From the NCBI RefSeq assembly GCF_900142365.1, contig NZ_FRAP01000020.1, positions 1-64,000 on the forward strand: a DNA stretch of 64,000 bases, written 5' to 3'. Origin of the DNA: Pseudonocardia thermophila. GTDB taxonomy: Bacteria; Actinomycetota; Actinomycetes; Mycobacteriales; Pseudonocardiaceae. The position numbers were made by a program, and so were the translations under genes. The notes beneath the pieces were generated by a model. The model ran no database searches. It saw only the letters and a list, made by a program, of their open reading frames with translations, and was not told where the DNA came from. Positions 50,310-58,796 of the stretch are shown in pieces (position 1 is the stretch's first letter; each line of letters starts with the position of its first letter).

Positions 50310-51995
50310 TCAGCCCATGGACGGGCCGAGACCCAGCGACTGCGGAGTGCTGGAGTCCGGCGACGGCTGCGGGATGCCCTCGTCCAACTGACCGAACTCG
50401 GTCATGAGCGCCTTGTTCCACGGCGTCTGCTCCTCAGCCACCAGCGAGTTGGTGGTGAGGATCAGCCCGGCCACGGACGCGCCGTTCTGCAGGGCGGAGC
50501 GGACGACCCGCAGCGGATCGATGATGCCCAGCTCGACCATGTCGCCGAAGCGGCCCTCCAGCGCGTCGAAGCCCTCGTCGACACCGAGCGCGGTCACCTG
50601 CTTGACCACCGAGTCGCCGTCGTAGCCGGCGTTCTCGGCGATCAGGTGCACCGGCTCGGTGAGCGACGTCCGCACGATCTCCACGCCGATGCGGTAGTCC
50701 CCGGTCACGTCGAGCGCGTCGAGCGCCGGCTCGGCGTGCAGCAGCGCCGCGCCGCCGCCCGCGACGATGCCCTCGGCCATCGCGGCCCGCGTGGCCTGCA
50801 GCGAGTCGTCGACGCGGTGGCGGATCTCCTTCAGCTCCGCGTTCGTCGGCGCACCGACCAGCACGATCGCCGCCTTGCCGGACAGCCGCGCGATGCGGTC
50901 CGATAGCCAGTCCTGGTCGGTGCCGATGACCGCCCGCGACAGCTCGGCCCGCAGCTGCGCCAGCCGCTGCTCCAACCGACCCGGATCACCCCCGCCCCCG
51001 ATGAACACAGTCCGCTCGTTCGTGGCACGGACCTGCCGCGCGGTGCCCAGGTGCTCCGGCCCCATCTGCTCCAGCGCGAACGCCGCCGCCTTCGAGTGCA
51101 CCTTGCCGCCGCAGAGCGCGGCCATGTCCTCCAGCAGGTGCACCCGCTTCTCGCCGAAGCCGGGCGCCTGGATCGCGGTGACCTTGATGTGGCCGTTCAC
51201 GTGGTTGTGCACGAGCATCTGCAGCGCCGTGCCCTCCACCTTCTCGGCCACGATGACCAGCGGCTTCGGGTTGCGCATGATCCGTTCGAGCACCGGCATC
51301 AGCGTGCGGACGTCGGAGATCTTCTCCGCGGAGAACAGCAGGTACGGATCGTCGAGCACGGCCGTCATCGAGCCGGGATCGGTGACCAGGTACGGCGAGA
51401 CGTAGCCGTTGTCGAACTCGAAGTCCTCGACGAAGTTCACCGTGATGCCCGGCACCGGGCCGTCGTCGACGGAGATGACACCCTCGTCGCCGACGGTGTG
51501 CAGGGTCCGGGCCACGACGCGGCCGATCGTCTCGTCGTCGTTGGCGGAGATCGCCGCGACGCGGGCGAGGTCCTCCTCGCTCGACACCGGGTGCGCGACC
51601 TCGGCCAGCCGGTCGACGATCGTGGCGACGGCCAGGTCGATGCCGCGCTTGACCAGCACCGGGTTGCCGCCGTCGGCGATCGCCTTCATGCCGGCGCGCA
51701 CGATCGCCTGAGCGATCACGGTGGCGGTCGTCGTGCCGTCGCCGACGGTGTCGTTGGTCTTGACGGCGGCTTCCTTGAGGATCTGGGCGCCCATGTTCTC
51801 GAACGGATCGCGCAGGTGGATCTCCCGCGCGATCGTGACGCCGTCGTTGGTGACCTCCGGTGTCCCGGTGATCTTCTCCAGGATGACGTTGCGGCCCTTC
51901 GGCCCGAGTGTGCTCTTGACGGCTTCGGCGAGCTGATCCACCCCGGCCTGCAACAACCGGCGTGCCTCCTCACCAAAACGTAGTTCCTTGGCCAT
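50310..51995 (-). CDS. mimG: GroEL-like chaperonin dedicated to the monooxygenase (MimG type)
   Basis: This 561-residue GroEL homologue has an intact ATP site (KSTLGPKGRNVILEK near 28, TNDGVTIAREI near 49, VGDGTTTATVIAQAI near 85, EGIVAGGGAALLH near 408). Its C-terminus ends GLGPSMG and lacks the Gly-Gly-Met repeat tail of housekeeping GroELs, and no groES is adjacent. In Mycobacterium a chaperonin from the equivalent position is needed to fold the MimA hydroxylase. A hairpin in the 119-base gap to mimD separates it from the structural genes. Confidence 0.9.
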   Translation of the reverse strand: MAKELRFGEEARRLLQAGVDQLAEAVKSTLGPKGRNVILEKITGTPEVTNDGVTIAREIHLRDPFENMGAQILKEAAVKTNDTVGDGTTTATVIAQAIVRAGMKAIADGGNPVLVKRGIDLAVATIVDRLAEVAHPVSSEEDLARVAAISANDDETIGRVVARTLHTVGDEGVISVDDGPVPGITVNFVEDFEFDNGYVSPYLVTDPGSMTAVLDDPYLLFSAEKISDVRTLMPVLERIMRNPKPLVIVAEKVEGTALQMLVHNHVNGHIKVTAIQAPGFGEKRVHLLEDMAALCGGKVHSKAAAFALEQMGPEHLGTARQVRATNERTVFIGGGGDPGRLEQRLAQLRAELSRAVIGTDQDWLSDRIARLSGKAAIVLVGAPTNAELKEIRHRVDDSLQATRAAMAEGIVAGGGAALLHAEPALDALDVTGDYRIGVEIVRTSLTEPVHLIAENAGYDGDSVVKQVTALGVDEGFDALEGRFGDMVELGIIDPLRVVRSALQNGASVAGLILTTNSLVAEEQTPWNKALMTEFGQLDEGIPQPSPDSSTPQSLGLGPSMG

Positions 51996-52057
51996 GAATC
52001 GTCCTCCTGGAAAAGTTGCTCAACGTTGGTCTGCGGCGCGGGTGCGGAACAACGAGC

Positions 52058-52097
52058 CCGGGTCGTCGCCCGTGTCTGCCCACGGACGACGACCCGG
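52058..52097 (-). terminator. Intercistronic stem-loop between mimD and groEL
   Basis: CCGGGTCGTCG (52058-52068) pairs with CGACGACCCGG (52087-52097). The enclosed bases form a second CCGTG/CACGG helix. The structure starts 17 bases after the mimD stop. It may stop some polymerases or shield the mimABCD message, lowering groEL output. Confidence 0.55.
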
Positions 52098-52114
52098 CCG
52101 GACGTGCTGGATGA

Positions 52115-52492
52115 TTACCGGCTGACCTCGGGCGGGAGCATGTCGCCGATGAACGCGGCGGCCTCCTCGAGGTTCCCGAACATCACCGTCCGGTCATCCA
52201 TGTGGATCATCTTCCCGTAGTGGGTCGACATGTTCTCCTCGAACTCGGCGGCGTCGAAGAACCCTTCGTCCTCGCCGAGGGCTTCGGAGATCTCGGAGTA
52301 GACGAAGTCCATCCGGCCTACGCAGTCGACCCGGATCATCGACGGCAGGTAGGTCACCGTGACGTTGTCGTGCTTCTTCATGACATCGGCCACGACCACA
52401 CCGATCTGGTTGTTCATCAGTGTGACACCGGCCTTACCGGACGCGGTGTTGTCGGCCTTGAACGGGCTTTCCGGCGCCTTGAAGGTCGTCAC
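52115..52492 (-). CDS. mimD: Propane monooxygenase coupling (effector) protein
   Basis: This 125-residue MmoB/DmpM-family protein contains NNQIGVVVADVMKKHDNVTVTYLPSMIRVDC near 27-57 (landmarks IGVVVADVM and YLPSMIRVD) and DFVYSEISEALGEDEGFFDAAEFEENMSTHYGKM (landmark EISEALGEDEGF). It binds the hydroxylase and tunes electron transfer and substrate access. The GTG start at 52492 overlaps the mimC stop (GTGA). Confidence 0.92.
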   Translation of the reverse strand: MTTFKAPESPFKADNTASGKAGVTLMNNQIGVVVADVMKKHDNVTVTYLPSMIRVDCVGRMDFVYSEISEALGEDEGFFDAAEFEENMSTHYGKMIHMDDRTVMFGNLEEAAAFIGDMLPPEVSR

Positions 52493-53679
52493 TGCTTCAG
52501 CTCCTCGGGAGGGGTCAGACCGAGATCGGTGCAGATCCCGGCGAACCGGTTCTTCGCCTTGTCCAGCGAGTCCTCGAAACGCGGCGGCTTGGCGTCGGGC
52601 TGCGACCACAGCGGCTGCATCTTCCGGGCGGCGTCGAGCGCCTGCGGCACCCACTTCGCCAACCAGCTCTGCATGAGCTGCTTGTTGTGGTCGGCGAACT
52701 CGCGGTCCTCGGTGAGCGGGGCGAAGCAGGCGATCGTCCAGCGCAGGTCGCGCTGGGCGTAGTCGTACTCGCCGGCGCCGAACACCGTCGGGGTGACGAA
52801 GTCGCCGTTGGGAGCCGCGGACTGCATGACCAGGTTGGAGCGGAACAGCTCCCCGATCAGCGGCTCGAACACGACGTTCGTGGCGAACACCGACTCGCCC
52901 CAGTCGTCCTCGACGGCCGTGAGCGCCTCGGTCAGGGCCCGGGCGCCCTGCCACTCGGCGTCGGAGTCCCACGCCGCGATGTGCGCGGCGCCGTCGAAGC
53001 CCTCGATCTCCTCGGAGAGCGTGAGGTTGTAGAGGGCGAGGTCCTGCGCGAACCGGATCTTGTGCATGCTGTTCACCGCCATCGCGGTGTTGTGCATGTT
53101 CGTCGGGCCGGACCGGTTGCACGCCGCGAACACGTACAGCCCGATGATGTGCTCGATGTGCATCCAGGCACCGACGTTGCGCTCGACGAAGCGCTTCCAG
53201 TTCTCCGTCCACTGGTCGAACGCCTTGGCCTGGCGCGCGTTCTCGACGTTCTGGTTGATCTGCCGCACGACGTTCGCGTTGTAGCGGTAGAACGTCATCT
53301 CCCACTCTTCGTTGGGATCGCGGAACTCGTGCCAGCCGTGGGCGGGCCAGGAGAAGTCCTTCGGCAGCCCTCCGGATCCGATGCCGCGCTGCGGCTCAGG
53401 GTCGTCGACGCCCCAGGCCTTCAACTTCGTCCAGTTGAGCGGGTAGCCGGCCGACCCGTCGGCGAAACCGTAGATCCAACCTTGCGACAGGTAATGCCGC
53501 GGATCGGGCTGCACCTCGACGGTGACGTCCTCGTAGTGGGTCTGCTTGCGCTTCGCCGGCTTGAAGTAGTTGTACCGACGCGCACTCGGGCCGGAGTCGG
53601 GGAATTCGCGCGCACCGGCTTCCGCGTCGGTGAAGACGGGCTTCGGAACGCTGCGTTCGGGCCGCTCGGTGGTGGTCAT
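52489..53679 (-). CDS. mimC: Propane monooxygenase hydroxylase small (beta) subunit
   Basis: This 396-residue ferritin-like beta subunit of the soluble diiron monooxygenase lacks metal ligands and supports the large subunit. RYNYFKPAKRKQTHYEDVTVEVQPDP near 33 (landmark KRKQTHYED), GWHEFRDPNEEWEM near 115, WTENWKRFVERNVGAW near 155 and HIEHIIGLYVFAACNRSGPTNMHN near 175 (landmark ACNRSGPTNM) match PrmC/MimC proteins. It overlaps mimB (ATGA) and mimD (GTGA). Confidence 0.92.
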   Translation of the reverse strand: MTTTERPERSVPKPVFTDAEAGAREFPDSGPSARRYNYFKPAKRKQTHYEDVTVEVQPDPRHYLSQGWIYGFADGSAGYPLNWTKLKAWGVDDPEPQRGIGSGGLPKDFSWPAHGWHEFRDPNEEWEMTFYRYNANVVRQINQNVENARQAKAFDQWTENWKRFVERNVGAWMHIEHIIGLYVFAACNRSGPTNMHNTAMAVNSMHKIRFAQDLALYNLTLSEEIEGFDGAAHIAAWDSDAEWQGARALTEALTAVEDDWGESVFATNVVFEPLIGELFRSNLVMQSAAPNGDFVTPTVFGAGEYDYAQRDLRWTIACFAPLTEDREFADHNKQLMQSWLAKWVPQALDAARKMQPLWSQPDAKPPRFEDSLDKAKNRFAGICTDLGLTPPEELKQ

Positions 53680-54737
53680 TGGCCGTCCTCGCCTTCTTGT
53701 TCACCGGTGGTGGTGAACTTGTCGTAATAGATGTTGTGTTCGTTCACGCCCAGTGCGGTCAGCGTCACGATCGCCGCGTCCACCATCGGCGGCGGACCGC
53801 AGACGTAGGCATCCATTCCCTCCAGACTCGTCTCGTTCTTCTTGACCACCTCGGTGATGAGCCCGACGTGGCCGTCCCATTCCTCACCGGGATCCGGCTC
53901 GGAGAGGGCGGGTACGAAGGTGAAGTCGAAGAGCTTCTCGCCGAGCTCAGCGAGCTCCTTCTCGAAGCACAGGTCCCTCGTGGTGCGTGCGCCGTAGTAG
54001 AACCTCGCTCGGCGCTGCACGCCGCGCTCGGCCATCGACCGCAGCAGGCCGAGCACCGGCGCCATCCCGGCACCGCCGCCGACGAAGACGATGTCCGACG
54101 TCCGGTTCTCCCGGAGGGTGAAGGTCCCGAACGGGGCCTCGACCTCCAGCCGGTCCCCCACCTGCAGTCGCGTGTCGAGGAACTGCGAGAACAGCCCGTC
54201 CGGGTAGACCTTGACGACGAACTCGAAGATCCCTTCCCGGTTCGGGGTGTTCGCCATGGAGAACGACCGGGTCTCGTCCGTGCCCGGGACCAGGAAGTCC
54301 ATGTACTGGCCCGGGAAGAACTTGATCTCAGCCGGTTCCACCAGCTTGACCACGAGGTGGCGCATGTCGTGCGTGACCGGCTCGATCGCGACGACCTCGA
54401 CCACGCCGCGCGTCAGCGGCAGGCCGTTGCGGATGATCTCCTCGTCGTACTGCAGCAGCTCGATGACGAGATCGCCGTAGGCGTGCGCCCGGCAGAGGAG
54501 CGTGGAGCCCTCCTCCTTCTCGTAGTCGGGAAGAGCGAACGTCGAGTAGCGGTCGAGCTCGATGTCGTCCATGTCACCCTCGAGCACGAACGACTTGCAG
54601 GCCGCGCACTGCCCTTCCTTGCAGCCGTGCATGAGCTGGACGCCGTTCTCGGCGGCCGCGCGCAGGATCGTCTGGTCCTCGTCGACCTCGATCTCGATGC
54701 CGACCGGTTCGAACCGGACGACGTGCTTCTCTCCCAT
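53676..54737 (-). CDS. mimB: Propane monooxygenase reductase
   Basis: This 353-residue reductase passes electrons from NADH to the hydroxylase. The N-terminal plant-type 2Fe-2S domain has ligands Cys39, Cys44, Cys47 and Cys82 (CKEGQCAAC, LLCRA). The FAD domain has RSFSMANTP near 166. The NAD domain has FVGGGAGMAPVLGLLRSM near 225 and YVCGPPPMVDAA near 320. It starts 145 bases after mimA, across a strong hairpin, unlike the overlapping B-C-D genes. Confidence 0.93.
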   Translation of the reverse strand: MGEKHVVRFEPVGIEIEVDEDQTILRAAAENGVQLMHGCKEGQCAACKSFVLEGDMDDIELDRYSTFALPDYEKEEGSTLLCRAHAYGDLVIELLQYDEEIIRNGLPLTRGVVEVVAIEPVTHDMRHLVVKLVEPAEIKFFPGQYMDFLVPGTDETRSFSMANTPNREGIFEFVVKVYPDGLFSQFLDTRLQVGDRLEVEAPFGTFTLRENRTSDIVFVGGGAGMAPVLGLLRSMAERGVQRRARFYYGARTTRDLCFEKELAELGEKLFDFTFVPALSEPDPGEEWDGHVGLITEVVKKNETSLEGMDAYVCGPPPMVDAAIVTLTALGVNEHNIYYDKFTTTGEQEGEDGQ

Positions 54738-54816
54738 GTATGTGTGTCCTCATCTGGATTCGGGCGGGGACCCGGGTGAACCAACCGGCGGACCGGTTTG
54801 CGCGCAGGATCGAGCA

Positions 54817-54844
54817 GGGGGAGGGCCCCGCGGGGCCCTCCCCC
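54817..54844 (-). terminator. Intercistronic stem-loop between mimA and mimB
   Basis: The 28 bases are self-complementary: GGGGGAGGGCCCCG followed by its exact complement, almost entirely G/C. It starts about 38 bases after the mimA stop. It probably causes partial termination or 3' protection, so that hydroxylase alpha subunit is made in excess over reductase. Confidence 0.65.
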
Positions 54845-54882
54845 CTCGCCTGACCCGCGCTCAGGCGATCAGGCAGCCGGCC

Positions 54883-56541
54883 CTATCGGGCATCGGCCTT
54901 CGGCGCCGGACGTCCCGCGGGCCCCTGACGGTGGTAGTCGTCGACGAAGGCGGCGCGTTCCTCGTCGGTCATCTCGTTCAGGAGCACGTTCGGGCTCTGC
55001 AGCGGCGGGCAGCGCCGCAGGTGGTCGAGCGTCCACATCTTCGACGGGTCGAGGTTCAGGTGCGGCTGCGCCGTCATCGTCTTGCCGTCGTCGCGGACGA
55101 AGCCCATGTCGGAGACGACGTCCGCCCAGTTCCAGCCGTGGTAGAGCGTCTCCCACTCGCGGTGGCCGACCAGCTTGCCCATGTTCGGGGTCTCGCGACC
55201 CTGGTACACCGGCCGGAACGCCTCGGCGTCGGTCCACCGGCACACCTCGTGGCAGTAGGTCCGCCACTGGCCGTCGACCTCCTGCATGACCATGTCCTCA
55301 CGCACCAGGCACGGGACCATGCAGGTCCAGCAGCGGTGCGGGTAGACGTAGTCGACGTCCTCGAACACGATCGGGTTGTGCCCGTTGGGCAGCGCGAGGC
55401 GGTTGTAGTTCTCCCACCACTTGCCGTACTTGTCGTACCAGCCCGGGTACTTGTACTCGAACCACTCGAAGTCCTCGTCAGTCATGCTGTCGATTCGCCA
55501 GTAGTTCGCCAGCCACCCGGTAGCGAAGAACTGCGCCACCTCGTGGACGTAGCCCTTCTCCCAGATCTGCTTCCAGGATTCCTCGACCAGGTCGTGCGGA
55601 ACCACCAGGCCGTACTTCTCCAGCGGGATCAGGTAGGCCCGGTAGTAGTCGTCGTAGATCCAGCGGCGCCACATCTCCGCGTACGACTCGCGGTCCTTGC
55701 GGCGGTCCTTCGTGCCGTACTCGATGAAGGTACCGATGGCGGCGTCGACGACGCGGTGGTTGTTCCACCACGCGTAGCGCAGGTCGCGCTCGAGCAGCTG
55801 GCGGTTGTCCTCGTCGGACAGGGCCATCAGCAGCGTCGCGTAACCGTTGGAGATGTGGCGCGACTCGTCGGACTGGACCGAGTGGAACACGGTGGGCAGC
55901 AGGTAGTCGCCGTTGGCCGCCGCCTCGGCCGGCATGGCCACGAACAGGGTGTTCGTGAACGCCGTCTCGGCCACGATCGTCAGGTAGATGCTGGCCGCGG
56001 TGATCGCGTCACCGGTGATGAAGCCTTCCGCGAACTGCCGGCCGATGGTGCCGCAGTAGTCGCCGTGGAAGCCACGCAGGGTGTTGTTGAAGCCCGCGGG
56101 ATCGATGTAGTTGTTCATGTAGAGGCGCTTCAGGTTCTGCTGGATCGTCGAGTGCCGGACCTCGTCGATCATCTGAATCGCCTGGCCGTTGTGCAGTTCC
56201 GGGTTCGGTACCGCGTGGAACAGCATCGGCATGGACCGGGCAGCGGAGATCTCGGGCAGCGGAATGATGGACAGGAACAGCTTCTGCCACTCCAGCCAGC
56301 GCTCCTGCACCTGCCGGAACATGTTCCCGCGGATGGCGCCGTCCTGCGCGCCGTAGACCCGGTGGTCCTTCTCCTCCTGCATGGGGAAGTACGACCGGAG
56401 GACCTGCTTGAGCGGGTCCTTCTTCGCTGCCTTGCGGAAGGTGTAGTCGGTTCCGTACTTCATGTACGGCTCGTGGTACTGCGGCTCCCAGGAGAGCTCC
56501 TGGATCTTCTGGTGAGCCTTTGCCAAGCTCTGCCGACTCAC
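54883..56541 (-). CDS. mimA: Propane 2-monooxygenase hydroxylase large (alpha) subunit
   Basis: This 552-residue diiron hydroxylase is the catalytic subunit of a group 5-like soluble diiron monooxygenase that oxidises propane and small ethers or phenols. The diiron ligands are readable as Glu97, Glu127-x2-His130 (IDEVRH), Glu192 and Glu226-x2-His229 (SDESRH). The C-terminal part contains the Cys pair region HRCWTCMVPC near 400. Length and motifs match MimA/PrmA. It is first in the operon, 375 bases from the divergent activator, with no SD overlap to other genes. Confidence 0.94.
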   Translation of the reverse strand: MSRQSLAKAHQKIQELSWEPQYHEPYMKYGTDYTFRKAAKKDPLKQVLRSYFPMQEEKDHRVYGAQDGAIRGNMFRQVQERWLEWQKLFLSIIPLPEISAARSMPMLFHAVPNPELHNGQAIQMIDEVRHSTIQQNLKRLYMNNYIDPAGFNNTLRGFHGDYCGTIGRQFAEGFITGDAITAASIYLTIVAETAFTNTLFVAMPAEAAANGDYLLPTVFHSVQSDESRHISNGYATLLMALSDEDNRQLLERDLRYAWWNNHRVVDAAIGTFIEYGTKDRRKDRESYAEMWRRWIYDDYYRAYLIPLEKYGLVVPHDLVEESWKQIWEKGYVHEVAQFFATGWLANYWRIDSMTDEDFEWFEYKYPGWYDKYGKWWENYNRLALPNGHNPIVFEDVDYVYPHRCWTCMVPCLVREDMVMQEVDGQWRTYCHEVCRWTDAEAFRPVYQGRETPNMGKLVGHREWETLYHGWNWADVVSDMGFVRDDGKTMTAQPHLNLDPSKMWTLDHLRRCPPLQSPNVLLNEMTDEERAAFVDDYHRQGPAGRPAPKADAR

Positions 56542-56916
56542 GTCGTCTCCTCACATGGTGGTGGGCTGAGGAAGTGCGCGTTCCGCCCCGCGGGCCGTCC
56601 GCCGGCCCCACCGGGCCGGAGGACGGGAGCGTCAGCTCGTCCCTCCTGTGCGCCCCCTCTCGCGAACCGAGCCGTGCGCGGGTGGCGCCGGCCGCTGGAG
56701 GACCCGAGGTGCAGCAGCGGTCCCGGTGCGTGGGCCAGCACCGTTGCGGTTCCCTCGTGCTCGGAATCACACCGCCCTCACTGCCGGGCTGAGGTCTCAA
56801 TATGAGACGATGAGCCTTCGTCTGCATGCTGTCCGTGAGCCCCGGCAGCGAGTAGCTTCAGGTGCACCAGCTTCCGCATCGCGACGGAACGTGAGCTGCG
56901 CCGAGGAGGGCACCGC
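56542..56916. promoter_or_regulatory. Divergent control region of the monooxygenase operon and its activator
   Basis: The 375 bases contain no gene. The clearest site is GTCTCA-ATA-TGAGAC at 56794-56808, a perfect 6-bp dyad close to the activator start. The size and position suit a FIS-type activator dimer. No -24/-12 sigma-54 promoter is evident in front of mimA. Confidence 0.5.
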
Positions 56917-58755
56917 TTGGGGCGCGTGACCGACGGGACATCCGATCACCCGGCAGAGCTGACGGGTGACCAGCTGCTTCGTGCTCGGACGTCGTTCCTC
57001 GTGGACGACGTCGTGCCCACCGGGATCGTCCGCGACACGATCCTGGCGTCGTGGGCACGCTCGCGGGAATGGGCGATCCCGGTCCACAGCGTCGAACTGA
57101 GCGACGACTGGGACCTCGAACCCGACTCGCCGCTGGTGCGCGCGGCGAGCCCGATCCTGAACGACATCTCCGACGAGCTGGCCACCGAACCGGTCAGCGT
57201 GATCCTCACCGACGCCGACGGCGTGGTCCTCGACCGCCGGACCGGCGACTCCGAGCTGCGCCAGGCGCTGGACCGGATCTGGCTCGCGCCGGGGTTCAGC
57301 TACGCCGAGAAGTACGTCGGCACCAACGGCATCGGCACCGCCCTGGAGGGCCGCCGGCCCGCCGAGGTGTTCGGCTACGAGCACTACGTCGAGCCGCTCG
57401 CCCCGTTCGCCTGCGCGGGCGCGCCGATCTGGCACCCGGTCAGCGGCAAGCTGCTCGGAGTCGTCGACCTGACCTGCTGGCGGCCCGATGCCGGGCGGTT
57501 CATGGCCACCACGGTGTCGCGGATCGCCCGCCAGATCGAGTCGGCGCTCCTGGATCAATCCGGACCGCGTGAGCTGGCGCTGCTGCACGACTACCTCACC
57601 ACCGCGCGGCGCGCCCGCGGCGCGGTGATCGCCGTCGGCCCGGACGTCGTGATGATGAACGACGTCGCACGCGAGACGATCACCCCGGCCGACCAGCTCG
57701 TGCTGATCAACGCGGCCACGGAAGCGCTCACCTCAGGGCAGCGGTTGCTCATGCTCGACCTGCCCAGCGGGGCGGTCGCCCGGGTGCAGTGCCGGCCCAG
57801 CTGGGTCGACCGCGGCGCCGCGGGTGGCGTGCTGAACGTGCAGCTGGCCACATCCGCCCCGGCCCAGCACTCCCGGCGCTCGGCGCAGGCGTCCACCCCG
57901 GTGCCGACCGCCGCCGTCGGCTCCAGCCTGCTGTGGCAGAAGTGCTGCCAGGCCGCCGACCGGCACTTCCGCAGCCGGGAGTGGCTCGTCCTGCAGGGCG
58001 AGCCGGGCGTCGGGAAGACCACGCTGGCGAAGGCTGCGCACCAGATGCGCGCGCCCGCGTCGCACCTGCGGGTGCTGGACGCGCGCGAGTACGGCCCGCG
58101 CTGGATCGCCGACGTGGCGGCCGAGCTGGACAACGGGGCAGGGGTGCTGGTCCTCACCCACCTCGACGAGCTGGGCCCCGAGGGCCGACAAGCGCTCACC
58201 GAGGTGCTCGAACCGCACCGCGAGTCGCCTGACCCCTGGGTCGTGGCGACCGTCGGGCCGGAGGGGCTGCCGCTCGGCGACGACGGCGTCGACCTGCTGG
58301 AGTTCTTTCCCCGCACGGTCGAGGTGCCACCGCTGCGGCACCGGCTGGAGGACGTCGAGGAGCTGGTGCCGCACCTGATCGCGCGGCTGACCCGCGGATC
58401 GGAGCTCACCTGCTCCCCCGCCGCGCTGCGGGTGCTCATGCGCAACCGCTGGCCGGGCAACGTCGAGCAGCTCTACCAGGTGCTGCGCAAGACCGTGGCC
58501 CGCCGCCGCGCCGGGGTGCTGATGCCCGACGACCTGCCGCCGGAGACCCGCGCGATCACCCGCCGAGTGCTCACGCCGCTGGAGGCGATCGAGTGCGACG
58601 CGATCGTCGACGCGCTGATCGACAACGACGGCAACAAGGCGGAGGCGGCCCGGCACCTGGGCATGTCGCGGGCGACGATCTACCGCAAGATCCGCGGCTA
58701 CGGCATCTCGACCACGATCACCGAACCGGGTGGCGGGCGGCGATCACGGCACTGA
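56917..58755 (+). CDS. mimR: GAF/AAA/FIS-type activator (MimR/AcoR-like) of the monooxygenase operon
   Basis: This 612-residue regulator has a GAF-like sensor domain (about 70-210; GFSYAEKYVGTNGIGTALEGRRP near 125, landmark GTNGIGTAL), a degenerate AAA domain (Walker A GEPGVGKTT near 362) and a C-terminal FIS helix-turn-helix (GNKAEAARHLGMSRATIYRKI near 572). The GAFTGA loop needed to contact sigma-54 is absent, as expected in actinobacteria, which lack that factor. The TTG at 56917 has GAGGAGG 7 bases upstream; a GTG at 56926 is the alternative. It is divergent from mimA, so it most likely activates it in response to substrate. Confidence 0.86.
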   Translation: MGRVTDGTSDHPAELTGDQLLRARTSFLVDDVVPTGIVRDTILASWARSREWAIPVHSVELSDDWDLEPDSPLVRAASPILNDISDELATEPVSVILTDADGVVLDRRTGDSELRQALDRIWLAPGFSYAEKYVGTNGIGTALEGRRPAEVFGYEHYVEPLAPFACAGAPIWHPVSGKLLGVVDLTCWRPDAGRFMATTVSRIARQIESALLDQSGPRELALLHDYLTTARRARGAVIAVGPDVVMMNDVARETITPADQLVLINAATEALTSGQRLLMLDLPSGAVARVQCRPSWVDRGAAGGVLNVQLATSAPAQHSRRSAQASTPVPTAAVGSSLLWQKCCQAADRHFRSREWLVLQGEPGVGKTTLAKAAHQMRAPASHLRVLDAREYGPRWIADVAAELDNGAGVLVLTHLDELGPEGRQALTEVLEPHRESPDPWVVATVGPEGLPLGDDGVDLLEFFPRTVEVPPLRHRLEDVEELVPHLIARLTRGSELTCSPAALRVLMRNRWPGNVEQLYQVLRKTVARRRAGVLMPDDLPPETRAITRRVLTPLEAIECDAIVDALIDNDGNKAEAARHLGMSRATIYRKIRGYGISTTITEPGGGRRSRH

Positions 58756-58784
58756 GGCCGGTGGGCCGGGCGGAGCCCGTGCTC

Positions 58785-58790
58785 TAGGGT
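58785..58790 (+). promoter_or_regulatory. -10 element of the NatAB-like operon
   Basis: TAGGGT is followed by 6 bases and the GTG at 58797. No SD is present. It lies in the 41-base gap after mimR, so the ABC operon probably has its own leaderless promoter. Confidence 0.45.
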
Positions 58791-58796
58791 CCCCTC

